From Pyrrhosoma nymphula (Eukaryota > Arthropoda > Insecta > Odonata > Coenagrionidae): 64,000 nucleotides of DNA. The stretch covers positions 151,337,728 through 151,401,727 of the forward strand of contig OY754331.1 of the NCBI GenBank assembly GCA_963573305.1, written 5' to 3'. How positions within the stretch are numbered: position 1 is the stretch's first letter; each line of letters opens with the position of its first letter. The notes below the pieces were generated by a model. That model did not search any database. It saw nothing but the letters and a program-made list of their open reading frames with translations, and was not told where the DNA came from. Both the position numbers and the translations under genes were made by a program. Below are positions 49,080 to 59,690 of the stretch, piece by piece.

Positions 49080-50940
49080 ATCAATATTCAGCTATGCTGT
49101 AGTCACATCACCCTTACAGTAAAATATTCCCTCTCAATATTTTTTTACACAGCCATATCCCTTTTATCTGATCCTTGAATTCTCTGAAGAGACTTAGTTA
49201 ACGCCATAACCTATGTTGGCTAGAGCAGCACAAAACATCACGTTCTTGGTGTCGGGTTCAAGGAGTCTAGTCATTTCTCCTAAGCTAATGATTTTCTAGG
49301 GATTAATTCCTTTGAAGTGTACTCGTGACATCTGATTTAAACCTTATTTCAACCAGTGACACTTTCCTATCGTATGATGGATCTCTAATACACGACATGA
49401 AGAAATAAGTGTGGAAATTCATTGCTGTCAAATAAATTACAGATGAATGTTTTCACGGTGCACAAGTGTGTACATTGAAATCCTGAGAAAAATGTGTATG
49501 AAATTGATCAATATTCCTCTTAACCATAGATTTTCAAAAAATGCGGCAATAGTTCATAGAGTGGAGGGAAGCCATGGTTCACTCATATCTATTGATCGAT
49601 ATCATACGTCAATTCTTCAGAGCTGGGTGAAGCTGATTCACAAACATACATGTATCAAGCAGACTCCCGTGTTTTTTTTTAAGAACGAACGGTACATAAA
49701 CTATGTTCGGATACACAACCCGCGTCATTCGCGGAAGACGGTATCCCATTACTTTTTATTATTGTTTATAATCGGCAAGTACACACGGCAGCGACATCGG
49801 CATAATCATCGGATGGCAGATTTCGATACCTCTCCACCCATGGGAAACGCAAACATCCCGCACAGGCGTGTTTTGATTTCACAATATCGGCAAAACACGA
49901 ATAGGGACCTTTGCCGAACCTTTACACTCCCCTCAACGCAGCACGTCTGGTGTGGCCATGAGTGGCAGATGCTTAGGTAAACCTGCACCCGATCTCTCCC
50001 CTCTAGTCCATTCCCATTCTCCTGCGCTCTCTCACTAACCTCACACCAATGGACGTTAATTTGGTGCGCTACAATATCCAGAGGTTATGAGAACATAAGG
50101 AGAATCCGAGAAGAAAGGAATGGATAATGAAAAATAGAGAGTAGGGAAGGGGAGAAAGAAATTAGCCGGTTATTTCACAGTGGGCGACTAGCAACTGAAG
50201 TCATTTGAGCCATTGAAGACAGGACGGAAGGAGAAGGATTGAACGGGGAATGGAGGATCGGCGGAGAGAAATCCAAGGTCATCATTAGCCTACACTTAAT
50301 GAAAGACTCGATTGTGGCCCACAGTTGATCGTTCCCTCCGATTTTTGTAGCGGTGTAAGTGACGTGCTCTCTATATGTAATCCAGGCAAGGTTCGGGATT
50401 CCAATGAAAAATTTGGGATGGGAGCCAATATTCGAGGCACCAAATCAACTTTATACATGTTATGAGAGGTTTTAGGAATGGGGAAAAAAGAAAAAGAGAA
50501 GATCAGAGGAAAAAAGGAGATGGGAACAAGAAAATGGAGATAGAGGTAGACGAAGATAATGTTGCACAGACCCATTTTCCTTCTGGAGTCGTTTCGGACG
50601 GGTGCGCACCAAAGAAAATGACGGGAACCGTGGAGAAAAAGAAGGATCCTTGCCGCCATCGACTAGCCTCTCCCGTGGAAAAGGTTTCACCCTTTTCTTG
50701 CTGTAAGGAGAATAAGGTCTCACCCCCCCTTAAGGAGTTTGCCTCGCGACTGCTTGAGTCGAAACAAATGAGAAAAATCACCCTTGCAACATGTAGTTTC
50801 GAAAACATATTTCACTGGTGACATACTTTCACACAGGGAAAATTAAATTCCAGCTGTTCAAGATACAGATTAATCGATGAAAATCTTTTTAAACCATTAT
50901 TCGTGATGAATGACAGGCTAAGTACTTAATCCTACATCTT
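49080..50940. other. Unassigned DNA including a 177-codon unassigned frame
   Basis: The frame at 49447-49980 (plus strand) is the longest outside the C-rich blocks. It starts MFSRCTSVYIEILRK and is rich in H, R, I and S. I recognise no domain and there is no codon or promoter support. Around 50460-50820, frames are open in several phases on both strands because of purine-rich sequence. I see no convincing gene. Confidence 0.35.
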
Positions 50941-50944
50941 TATA

Positions 50945-51005
50945 TACACGGGTGGCGTGGGTACTCAGGGGCGTGGGCCGCTTCACGTCCAGAGGGTCCT
51001 GGTTT
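50945..51005 (+). mobile_element. Probable relic of SINE family 2
   Basis: GGTGGCGTGGGTACTCAGGGGCG, written in parts GGTGGCGTGG and TACTCAGGGG, is followed by CCGCTTCACGTCCAGAGGG and TCCTGGTTTTTTGTGACC. This mirrors TTCGCTTCACGTTAAGAGGG and CCCAGGTTTTAATTCC of the 45.4 kb copy. The B box is degenerate, so this is an old fragment. Confidence 0.5.
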
Positions 51006-51009
51006 TTTG

Positions 51010-52537
51010 TGACCCCCCCTCCACCCTTCTGAAAACATTTGCCTAAATTTTATTAAACCATTATTGCCTAAATTAATAAACCATTATTTCCTTAATTTTA
51101 TGGAATGGAGTTTGACACTCACTGGCTTGAACCCCCATGGAGAACGCCCCCGGTTGCGTATACGCAACCACCGTTTATAACATAACAATATTATTAGTCA
51201 TTAAAAATTATATTTTTTCAATCGCACTAATTCAATAAAAACAGAAATAACTAAAAATTAATGCATTTATACGAAAAAAATCTCTGGGCGTTCGAGGGTT
51301 AAGATTTATTATTTTCAAAAGTTGCTCGAATGTTCTATCAATTCAAAAATTAAGATTGCTTAGTCTTCATTTAATTGCCATAAAATTCCCTGAACACGCC
51401 GGTTCTCCTATCAGATGTTTGCAAGAAAACATTTTCATAAGACTGGGAAATAACTTTCTTCCTATGCCTCATTCATTCATGCCTAAGCCCATGTAATTTA
51501 ATGTGTGATTTCTGAAAAAAATGAGGAAGGTGGAATCATACGAATCTTATCGGATGGAGAGCACGTATTACCGTAAATAACAAAGATTAATAAAAAAAAC
51601 ATAAATTCGATTTTACAGTGTAACTTCCTTAAACCTGTCTCACTCACTTTTCTCCTTCAATCCAACACCCAGCTACCCAATTACCTCCACTCTCAAACCT
51701 TAAGACGGTCAACAGAAACGTCCGTCAGCCAGAATTATCTTCTAATTCTCTCCCACCTTTCCATTCCATAGAAAGCGAGCCACTTGATTGATGGATGGGT
51801 ATTACGGGTCCCATGCCGATCGAGTGGGCGGGCAAAGAGGAGGAGGAGACGAAATATTGGACGATGGAGGGGAATCGGTGCGACGAGAAAGTGAGAGAGA
51901 GAGGGAGAACGAAACGAGATAGAAATGAGAGTGAAGGATTGAATTCGAAAAATTGGGCGAACGAACCTAACTACATATTTATGCAATGAAGTCACGTGAG
52001 CACCTGACAGGTTGAATTGATTTATCACTCTGGGAGAGCACAAGGTAGGTAGAGAGAATTAGCGAGGAAAAGCCTTCACCGTGTGATTTCCTTGCGAGTT
52101 GTCGGATGTAACCCGTCGGAATCTGACGCAGGTGGATATCGAATTATTCTGAGGAATAATTCGGAGAGAGAGAGAGAGAGACGGGGAGGAGAGGTGATAT
52201 GAATAAAGAACATTTGGAGGACAGAAAAGAGTCATCGAAGCTGGAGTTCTCAATTGGCCCCAAGGACTCGCGGACGGCCGGCGTGAGGTTGTTGACCTGC
52301 GAGCCTAAATGAAAGTGAAATTTTTCTCATTGTTAAAGATGTAAATGGAGTTCGGTGAGTAGCATAATAAATACTTCTTTGTCGAATGTCTCTCATAAAA
52401 TTGAATGATGGATTTGGACCAGCTGGCTGACAAAGAGCCGCAATATCCTATGCAACAAGGATGCCGTGCTCCTAACTAAAATTTCAAGTCCTAACAAAAC
52501 TAAACACAAAGAACGTCTTTGAGTCGAAAAAAGTAAC

Positions 52538-52540
<3 letters not shown>
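51010..52540. other. Unassigned noncoding DNA
   Basis: AT-rich, then a purine-rich patch at 51830-51930 and a (GA)n run at about 52163-52180. No gene recognised. Confidence 0.45.

Positions 52541-52598
<58 letters not shown>
52541..52598. repeat. (AT)n microsatellite, 58 bp
   Basis: An uninterrupted AT dinucleotide run of 29 units, among the longest simple repeats in the window. It is likely to be length-polymorphic. Confidence 0.98.
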
Positions 52599-52599
<1 letters not shown>

Positions 52600-52601
<2 letters not shown>

Positions 52602-53400
52602 AAAACAGAGAGCTCAGCCTGTATCGATTACAATCGACAAATAAATCAGCCAATAGATTCATCCGAAAACACTAAGTAACTGCGAGAGATAGATTCTTTC
52701 CTTCACTCTAGAACAAGAAAAAAAAAATTACGTCAGCCACAGGAGCAGCGAAATCAAATAGCTTTTATTTGTGCTACCAACCTACATTAATTCTCGAGAA
52801 CTTCTTTCCAAGTGGACAAAAAAGACCTTAAAAGTAGGCCATGTCCCAGGGTTAAGAAACTTATGCTTATTAAAGCCACTGGAAGGATGCGACTTAGGGT
52901 TTCTCCAGACGATGCCATCCTCGTCTCCATGAGAGTTGAAATTCAATAAAAATGGGCACCATCAAAGGAGGTTACTTCTCGAGTTCTCCTTCACCGGCAG
53001 CACCGGAGAAAATCTGAATTCTTACGGTGAAACGCTTCAATTCCAAACGAATCGTTTATTTGTCTCCCATCCCCTTGGACCCCCTTACCACTTAAAAAGA
53101 CTGATAGGATAATGAAGGGATTAGTTCAAAGAGAAAATAAGAAAACCGAAGGAATGCATTCCTTCGTAGTAAAAGTAATTTCAATCCTCGATAGCATAAA
53201 CATCTTTCAAGAGCTATTTCCCAGGTTTTAAAATTCGTTGTATCTTACACAAACGCATAAAATCGTAAATGGCTGCGAATACCCAACATATTCTCAAACT
53301 TCCCCAATAGAGCAGTGTCCCATATTACAACATATGAGTGCACATGAACATCAATGTTTAATCTGATATTGCAGAAGAATGATGAAGATAAAATCTACTG
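52600..53400. other. Unassigned noncoding DNA
   Basis: No recognised gene. A 20-bp perfect palindrome, CGAAGGAATGCATTCCTTCG, lies at 53147-53166. Confidence 0.45.
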
Positions 53401-53459
53401 AGACAATTAAAAATTAAAAAGCCAGGCGACTAGCTTGAGAGAAAATATGCTTAGCGAAT

Positions 53460-53775
53460 TCTGGTAGACAAAAAGACCTAAAACAATTAGAAGCATCGAA
53501 ATTGAAAGTCCTCCGATCATTAAATGGCCCTCCAAAGCAGATACACTAATTGTAAGTAATACATGTATAAGAGAAGAGCTAGGCAATCAATCCATTGTAC
53601 ACATAATTAAAGAATACAAAGTAAAATGGAAATAGCATGTAACGCAGATGCCAAGAAAGATAATTACAAAGAAATTAATTGAATATAAGGCATCAGGAAA
53701 GAGGATAATCAGAAGACCAAGGACCAGATGATGAAAGTGAAGCTTGAAATGTAGTCTAATCCTTGAAGGGAAATG
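53460..53775 (+). mobile_element. Decayed LINE ORF2 C-terminus (second LINE group)
   Basis: In one frame from about 53564 the sequence reads CIREELGNQSIVHIIKEYKV, KWK-stop-HVTQMPRKIITKK, then LIEYKASGKRIIRRPRTR, followed by stops. The IREEL, EY-x-x-x-W, HV-x-x-MP and GRPR-like order is the post-RT tail of another common insect LINE group, distinct from the LAENR-type tails at 22.3 and 55.7 kb. A stop replaces the usual acidic residue after WK. Upstream, RPKTIRSIEI near 53475-53505 may be the preceding segment. Confidence 0.75.
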
Positions 53776-53779
53776 AATA

Positions 53780-55635
53780 AGAAAAATTCTGGTAAGTATA
53801 AGAGAAAAACGTATTGGACCAATACCTATTCACAAAAGTTTTCTTAAAACAATAATTGAGGATATAATGAGTAAAGAGAATTACCTAATATGACCAAGTA
53901 TAGAATAAATCTACGAAAGAATGTTACAGAAAGGAGTAAATCGGATAGCTTAAAGAATAATCGAAAGAAATCTACAGAAAACCATCATAAGTATTGACAC
54001 TTAAAGATGAAGAACCATGAGACCATGTGTGATACTTAAGTAGTTACATGGTGCGCAAATACTGGAAAATTAAAACAAGGGCTTTTGTTTTAACATTCTA
54101 TGTATAATCGTTTTTATGATAAAATGGTACATTATAAAATATGCTAATTCGAGTAAAACTCGGTTCATCTGCATGAAAAGACTTTGACGATTGCTGATTT
54201 AATATCGACATTCATAAAAACTAGAAACATGAATATAAAATATCTTTGGCACCAAGGGGCTTACAGCCACTTGTTCATGTCATAGGATCCATTAGTTAGG
54301 GGTAAAAACTCACAAAGAGCACGACGGACCAGCAGGTCAAAGTATTTGGACCCGGAATACGGACCTCCAACAAATACCTTTCTCCTACTCATCTAGCATA
54401 TTGCTCTACGTGACAGAAGAACTGTATCGTACTCAAAACCAGAATAAAGACTTCATAACGATTTACGCAACTTTCCCGATTACCCCTTCATTTCCTGAGT
54501 AGCCTTAACGCAAATTAATTATGCACTTCTGACAACTCGCACTAGCAGACAAAAAAATATAAATGCCCAGAGTCTTCGGCATCGAATAATTTCCCAGACC
54601 ATCAACTCAAAATGCTTCCTTCGGTGAAGGAGCAGGGATGGACCATTCTCCTCACCTTTCCCCTTGCAATAGAGAGCCGTCTTACACGCTGCGATGTGCA
54701 GAATATCCGCGGCAGGTGCTTGAACTAATGGAGGGAAAACCACAGCCGGGCAGGAGGCGTGTTTGTATAGCTAATGGACTCGCCTCTCCCTTATCCAATT
54801 GAATCTTAGTCAATGACCGCTCTTGCAACTTCGTTACTCTCCCACACCTCTCCCCTAATTATTCCCCTTCCGAAGAACAGGCCGAAATGCCGTCTTGCTC
54901 CTCCTCGACAACGAACAACTTGAACGGAATGCGCTTCAACACGTCCATTTCCCCGTAAAAGATCTCTCGGAAGTTAAAAGCCATTCTAGAAATCTTCCAG
55001 TACATTTGCAGTGATGCATGTAGATAGGTGGAATAGATTATCTATTCGCGGGACCAAAGACCCGCCGGTCGTCGCATTTGCGGACCAATGGTGACTTTCG
55101 CAACAGTTATCACGAGGCAAAGTGGGGGCCTCATTCTAACTGGTTGGTTTGCTATTTGTGAAGACATTAAAAAATGATGACGTCTACTTCACGAGCTGGG
55201 TTAGGCATACACAAAAGGATTATGCGGGAATGGGGAAGGGTTAAAGTGGCACTTGGCGTCCGCATTTGTCAGCAGAAATTGGAGTAAAATCTCAAAATTA
55301 CAACCATTCTTGGATATCGGACATCATAGAATAAAAAATACCATTGGTAAATTTAAGGAAAGAAGGTCTCATTAGCTGATTTAAAGGTGCCAGCGATAGC
55401 GTACGGTTAGCTTATAATACGGTTATTTGTGGAAGCGACTGACAACTGAGGACATTTCCGCCATGAAGAGCAAGAAGGTTGGGCGATGAGAGAAATATTA
55501 ATTTTGGAATATAGAAAGGGAGGAGTAAAGCCGGCGTCTAGGTAACCCTATGCTTAACGAAGGATGCAAAGAGATTCACAGTTTAACCTCCAATTAGCAA
55601 AATAGAGCGCTTACTAGAAATGCTCTATGTATTCC
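53780..55635. other. Unassigned noncoding DNA
   Basis: AT-rich and purine-rich up to 54060, with no recognisable product afterwards. No clear repeat. Confidence 0.4.
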
Positions 55636-55649
55636 ATACAAGCAAAGAT

Positions 55650-55755
55650 CGATAGTACGTCAAAGAGAAGAAATTATGAAGCGGTTGGCAGAGGGGAGAA
55701 TGAAGTGGAAAGCTACTGCAAACCAATCATCGGATTGATGACTACTGATCATGAT
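55650..55755 (+). mobile_element. LINE ORF2 extreme C-terminal fragment
   Basis: The frame reads EEIMKRLAEGRMKWKATANQ, then SSD and TGA, the terminal ORF2 segment also seen at 22.3 kb (LAENRDLWRNAI) and 33.2 kb (KWRAAVYQS). GATGACTACTGATCATGATC follows, like the TGATGATG end of the 33.3 kb element. Only ~100 bases are left. Confidence 0.7.
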
Positions 55756-55775
55756 CGGCAGTACAGTGTATAAAT

Positions 55776-55866
55776 CTCCGCAAGGTATTCAAACCCGGGC
55801 CCTTAGGATGGGAAGCACGCATACATTACCCTTTAACTCAGCACTCAAAGCACTACTCGTAGCACA
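55776..55866 (-). mobile_element. tRNA-derived SINE (family 2), minus strand
   Basis: On the minus strand it reads GAGTAGTGCTTTGAGTGCTG (A-box-like), then CTAAGGGCCCGGGTTTGAAT (B box GGTTTGAATACC). It aligns with GTAGTGGCTAGAGAGTT and AAGAGGGCCCAGGTTTTAAT of the 45.4 kb copy and has a better-kept B box. Confidence 0.6.
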
Positions 55867-55954
55867 GAAAATCATAGCTGATATCGAAGCTCATACTCAA
55901 CGCTTAAAACGTATTCTACAGCCCAAGCAACTGCAATCAAATACACTCATAACG

Positions 55955-56112
55955 CAGTATCCGAGTCACCACACCAATCCAAAGTGCTTTCCATATAAGA
56001 CCCACGGAGGGAACGATAGATTTTACTGAAAACTAACCGGAACTACCGGAAAACGAACCCAAATCCTCGGATTGTTAAGCCACTACTCTAGCAACCACAC
56101 CAGCCCCACTAA
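55955..56112 (-). mobile_element. tRNA-derived SINE (family 2) head, minus strand
   Basis: On the minus strand GGCTGGTGTGGTTGCTAGAG is an A-box region, and GAGGATTTGGGTTCG at 56066-56052 occupies the B-box place. A further GGATTGGTGTGGTGACTCGG lies at 55981-55962. This and the preceding copy may be a tandem or nested insertion. Confidence 0.5.
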
Positions 56113-56114
56113 AC

Positions 56115-57950
56115 TAATCGAATTTCCATCTCAGCGTCCCACGGTGGAGATCGCTATTGCCCAGCACATCGGCATCCACGAGAGAAGGGAAGAGGGAGAG
56201 TATAAGGGTCACCTCGCCTCGCCATATCAACTCAGACGGAAACAAATTAAGCCCGATTCGTCTTCCTTTCTTCCTTCTTTCCCCAAACCATCATCCGATC
56301 CGTATAAATCGAAATTAAACACATTTGGTGGCGGAGAATACATAATTAGGGAAAAGGCAGGAAGAAATTCCGAGGAAATAGCCTCCCCCTCCCACCTGAC
56401 TCAGAAACCCCTTTTAATTTGGAAAAACCGAATTAGAACAAAATAAAGGCTAATTATCCCCATTCAACACATCCCACCCTCCGGGTAATCCTGAACAAAC
56501 CCGTGCAGCGCACTTACTCTTCCTCAAAGAAGGGCAACATATCGCTCCAACAAAACAAACATCGCGGGCAAAGTTTTAATGTAACGAGAGTGGGGGGAAC
56601 AATTTTGGCCGTAGGCGCGCTCATTCCGCATTCGAAAATAATAGAACTACTTTGTACAACCGGTAGGGAAGTAGGGCATAACGGTTTCCCGGCGTACCAC
56701 GTGAAGATGACTGGAGGGGGTGATGTACAGCAGAGTGGGTAAAGAAGAGGAAGTCAAATGGAAAAAAATTAAGGAGGAGGCCGACGGTTACAGTTAGAAA
56801 CTTCACGTATACAGATGGGAGAGTGGAGAAAAATACGAAAGGCATTCTCCTCACCTCTTACTTTCCCCCTCCTCCCTAATATCTCCTCCACGAATCTGTT
56901 CATCTTCTCAGGAGATGATCCCATAGGTGGATGATCCGTTAGCATCCGCCCGAAGCTGCATAAATTGGGTGGACCCAAGGAGGAGCAAGGATACAAAGCT
57001 AAGGAAAAGAGTCGCTGAGACGACAGAGACTTAAAGAAAGAAGCTCATCCGCATTGGTCTCTAGAGCAATATCCAAAAGTAAATACACATGCTGGAAGCG
57101 CATGATTTCTATCTCTCTCTCTCTTATTTTTCACGCCATTTGGGGTGAGAATGAAGGAAACCGCAACCCTAGCGGGGATTTTACCCTTCCTTCTTACGAT
57201 CTCTCCGTAAATTCTGAATTGCAGAGGTTTAGGATGAGGAAAATCTCAAGAAATATTTTACCTGATTTCACGAGCAGATGAACACATGAATGGTTCATCA
57301 TTGTTTTTTTTTGGGAAAGCCGCTCTTTTCCCTTACGCTTGGGAAAAAATTATGAAATGCAAGCAGACAATTGTATCCTTAGAAATGTAAGAGGCTAAAT
57401 AATTAGCGTTTTCTCGTCATTATATGCAGAAGCAAGCCTACTTAAGCCGTACCGTATTTCGTGAGCTAGCTTGAGGGTCTAAATGCATAAATTCTAAAGT
57501 GCATCAATGGTAATTATCTGCCTCATTGTACGCATTCAGTTTTAAAAAGCATTTTTCACGTGTATACTTAGGAAAACTGATTCCACATTTCTACCGAATT
57601 TTGAACATTTTTTGCAAATATATTTACGACTATGAAAGAAGTTTTAGAGAACAATGGTTGTGCCCTTATTATCTGATATTATCTAGATGGCAGTATAACA
57701 ATCCGTATGGCCTAAGTGGCATCGCATAGGCAGTCTAGCTGCAGTTAAACAATTGAAAACAACAAAAGACAATTTATATTCTCCTACTTTTAACGCCCAT
57801 TCTGGAGGAGAATATCACACAATGGAATTAATTAGACGGGAATATATTTTAGTGACGCCATCAGAACATACATTTTAAAGGCCGTCTCTCGCCACTAATG
57901 AACGCATTAAAGTAACGGGTGGAAAAAACTAAACCACCTCCGTATTAAAT
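56115..57950. other. Unassigned DNA
   Basis: A 124-codon frame at 56072-56446 overlaps the SINE and has no motif. The rest is AT-rich with C-rich patches. No gene recognised. Confidence 0.4.
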
Positions 57951-57952
57951 TT

Positions 57953-58393
57953 ATGATAACAAAAATGACTGGCAGTGCCAATCCGGAATCCAGAAAGAAA
58001 GCTCCGAATGCTACGGTTAGAAATCGGGCATTAATAGACCATAAGGAGCCTGGACAAATAGTGAGAGCTGGCAATTGCCAAATTACAGACATCGCGATAA
58101 CGCCGCTTTCGATGGCCTTGCAATCACTCAATGAAAAGCATTCACGTCAAGCTGCGACCTCATCCGGCGGCCTTCCAACAATCGACGTCATTTATGAACT
58201 GCCTCTGATTCTCCACTGTATATCTCCCGCCCACACGGGTACTCACCAGAGTTCTACATCGGGCGTACTCAACGAGTCTGAACAGCCGAGCGCATACCCG
58301 AGCGAAAGTCCGAGTTCCGTCCCATATCTCCGCTGTGAGTACGCCCGAGTCCGCCCGATTACACACCACCCGAGTACCGAAGTGGTCTCGTAG
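57953..58393. other. Open region of unknown nature with clustered GTACTC/GAGTAC motifs
   Basis: A 146-codon plus-strand frame (57953-58393) overlaps minus-strand frames of 69 and 95 codons. Between about 58235 and 58385 the words GGTACTC, CGTACTC, GAGTACG and GAGTACC recur, and the two ends weakly resemble an inverted repeat. I recognise no protein domain. Confidence 0.25.
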
Positions 58394-58536
58394 TTGACAA
58401 TCGGACTTGCGCGGTCGATAAGCCCGCGTTTCTCGAGAAGTAGTACTATTATGAAGTCAGACCAAAATCTCATTACCTTCTTCTCGAAAGGATGTTTTGT
58501 CTTAAGTAAGATATTTTTGGACCTTGCCACTTTAAC

Positions 58537-58680
58537 AGCTAGCGTCGTCAGGTTTTCAGGACCTGACGACGCTAGCTTGAATGCAAGTGAAACGGTTTTC
58601 CATAAAATGAATCAATGTGGTAGAAACCCGAAAAAAAGCCAATTCAGGTTAGAAATGTTGAGTGGCATTGATTAAAAAGT
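58537..58680. mobile_element. PLE-related foldback repeat, degraded
   Basis: A perfect 17-base palindrome arm pair (58537-58553 and 58561-58577, AGCTAGCGTCGTCAGGT) surrounds TTTCAGG. The right arm continues CTGACGA (58563-58569), hairpin CTTG-AATG-CAAG and GAAAC, then TGTGGTAGAAACCCG. CTGACGA satisfies CUGANGA, but stem II is offset by six bases, so only the architecture is retained. Confidence 0.55.
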
Positions 58681-58689
58681 GCAAATCAT

Positions 58690-59010
58690 CAAAGGTCATG
58701 ACGAAGGTATTGGAGGGCGAAGGTATAGGGAAATCAGGGGTGACTGAAATGAGGAAACAACGTCATTGAGAAGGTCCTCATTGTTTCTGAATGAGGATAG
58801 TATTTCAAGCAATCTTAGAAATTTAAATTGGGGTATTTTTCTCTGTACAGTGTACATCCAGAACTTCAAGCACAATATCATTCCGATGGCTTTCTTTGAT
58901 TAGTTGTTTAGCGTAAGATTAATCTTCATTTCGCCTTGAGGAAGCATATTTTGTGCTCTAGGGCCTGTGTATCAATTGAGGGGCCAGTTTGAGCAACACA
59001 TAAGCATGTT
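58690..59010. other. Unassigned noncoding DNA
   Basis: No recognised feature. Confidence 0.4.
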
Positions 59011-59011
59011 T

Positions 59012-59192
59012 AATTAGGGGTGTTACACCCTGACTGACAAGGTCGCTGGGGTATTTCTCTTTCCAAAAGAGAAAATCAAGCTGGCATTCAATACCCCGCA
59101 TTCCCTAAGAAGAATCCTTTTTTATTCTAAATATAAATACCATCACACGAAAAGAAATGGAGTCTATAGACTTCGGTGTAACACCCCCAATT
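59012..59192. mobile_element. Possible 181-bp MITE with 18-bp TIRs
   Basis: AATTAGGGGTGTTACACC (59012-59029) and GGTGTAACACCCCCAATT (59175-59192) are reverse complements with one mismatch, spaced for a small non-autonomous DNA element. The interior is noncoding. No target-site duplication was identified, so the superfamily is unknown. Confidence 0.5.
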
Positions 59193-59493
59193 GTACCAAT
59201 ATTGTATAAATATTTATTTCATTTGTCCTATCAAACCCTTGACAGCCAAATCTGTATTCAACCACCGTTTTATGAAATATTGCCTGCATTTACATACATT
59301 TCGGTTAATTTACTGCATGTTACATACCTGTGTTAATTTACTCATAAGACATAATGCATTTATTATCATAACTCCAATGGGTTATTCATAAACTGGACCT
59401 GAATCGCTAGTAGAAGTTAGATCGCTACACTTACAAAATTTTACCACGAAAACGTTTTGGTCCGCTCAAAGAGTTTTCTTTCTTTTCAATTCA

Positions 59494-59690
59494 TCGACCT
59501 CGGTGGCGGCGGGGTAACGTTCTCGCCTGCTAACCCAAAGATCGAGGGTTCGAATCCCGCCGGGGGGGGATTTTTAACTTCCCAGGACATGGTTGTTTGT
59601 GCTTGTCAACTATTGATTGTTGCTACTCACCCGATCAAAAGGCCATAAGTGCTATTTTCGGTGGTAATTAATAATTAAGAAAAAATGCTA
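59494..59690 (+). mobile_element. tRNA-derived SINE (family 1), nearly full length
   Basis: CCTCGGTGGCGGCGGGGTAA carries the A-box region and GGGTTCGAATCCCGCC a canonical B box (GGTTCGAATCC). The body has CCAGGACATGGTTGTTTGTG, ACCCGATCAAAAGGCCATAA and GCTATTTTCGGTGG, and the end is AT-rich. It is the best-preserved of the three family-1 copies, with a canonical B box. A G8 run follows the B box. CTGCTAA in the anticodon-loop position hints at a tRNA-Ser-like ancestor. Confidence 0.85.

Noticed and set aside
50462..50821. 119-codon lysine/glutamate-rich frame
   Set aside because: Purine-rich sequence leaves several frames open on both strands; there is no specific motif.
56072..56446. 124-codon frame
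   Set aside because: Its start lies inside a minus-strand SINE head and the remainder has no recognisable domain.
57953..58393. 146-codon frame as a gene, or a DNA transposon with GTACTC-type inverted ends
   Set aside because: No domain is seen, minus-strand frames overlap it, and the inverted similarity of the ends is too weak to define boundaries.
59494..59565. Functional tRNA gene
   Set aside because: A and B boxes are present, but the region cannot fold into a full cloverleaf with a matching acceptor stem, and the body repeats at 32.2 and 48.4 kb, so it is a SINE.
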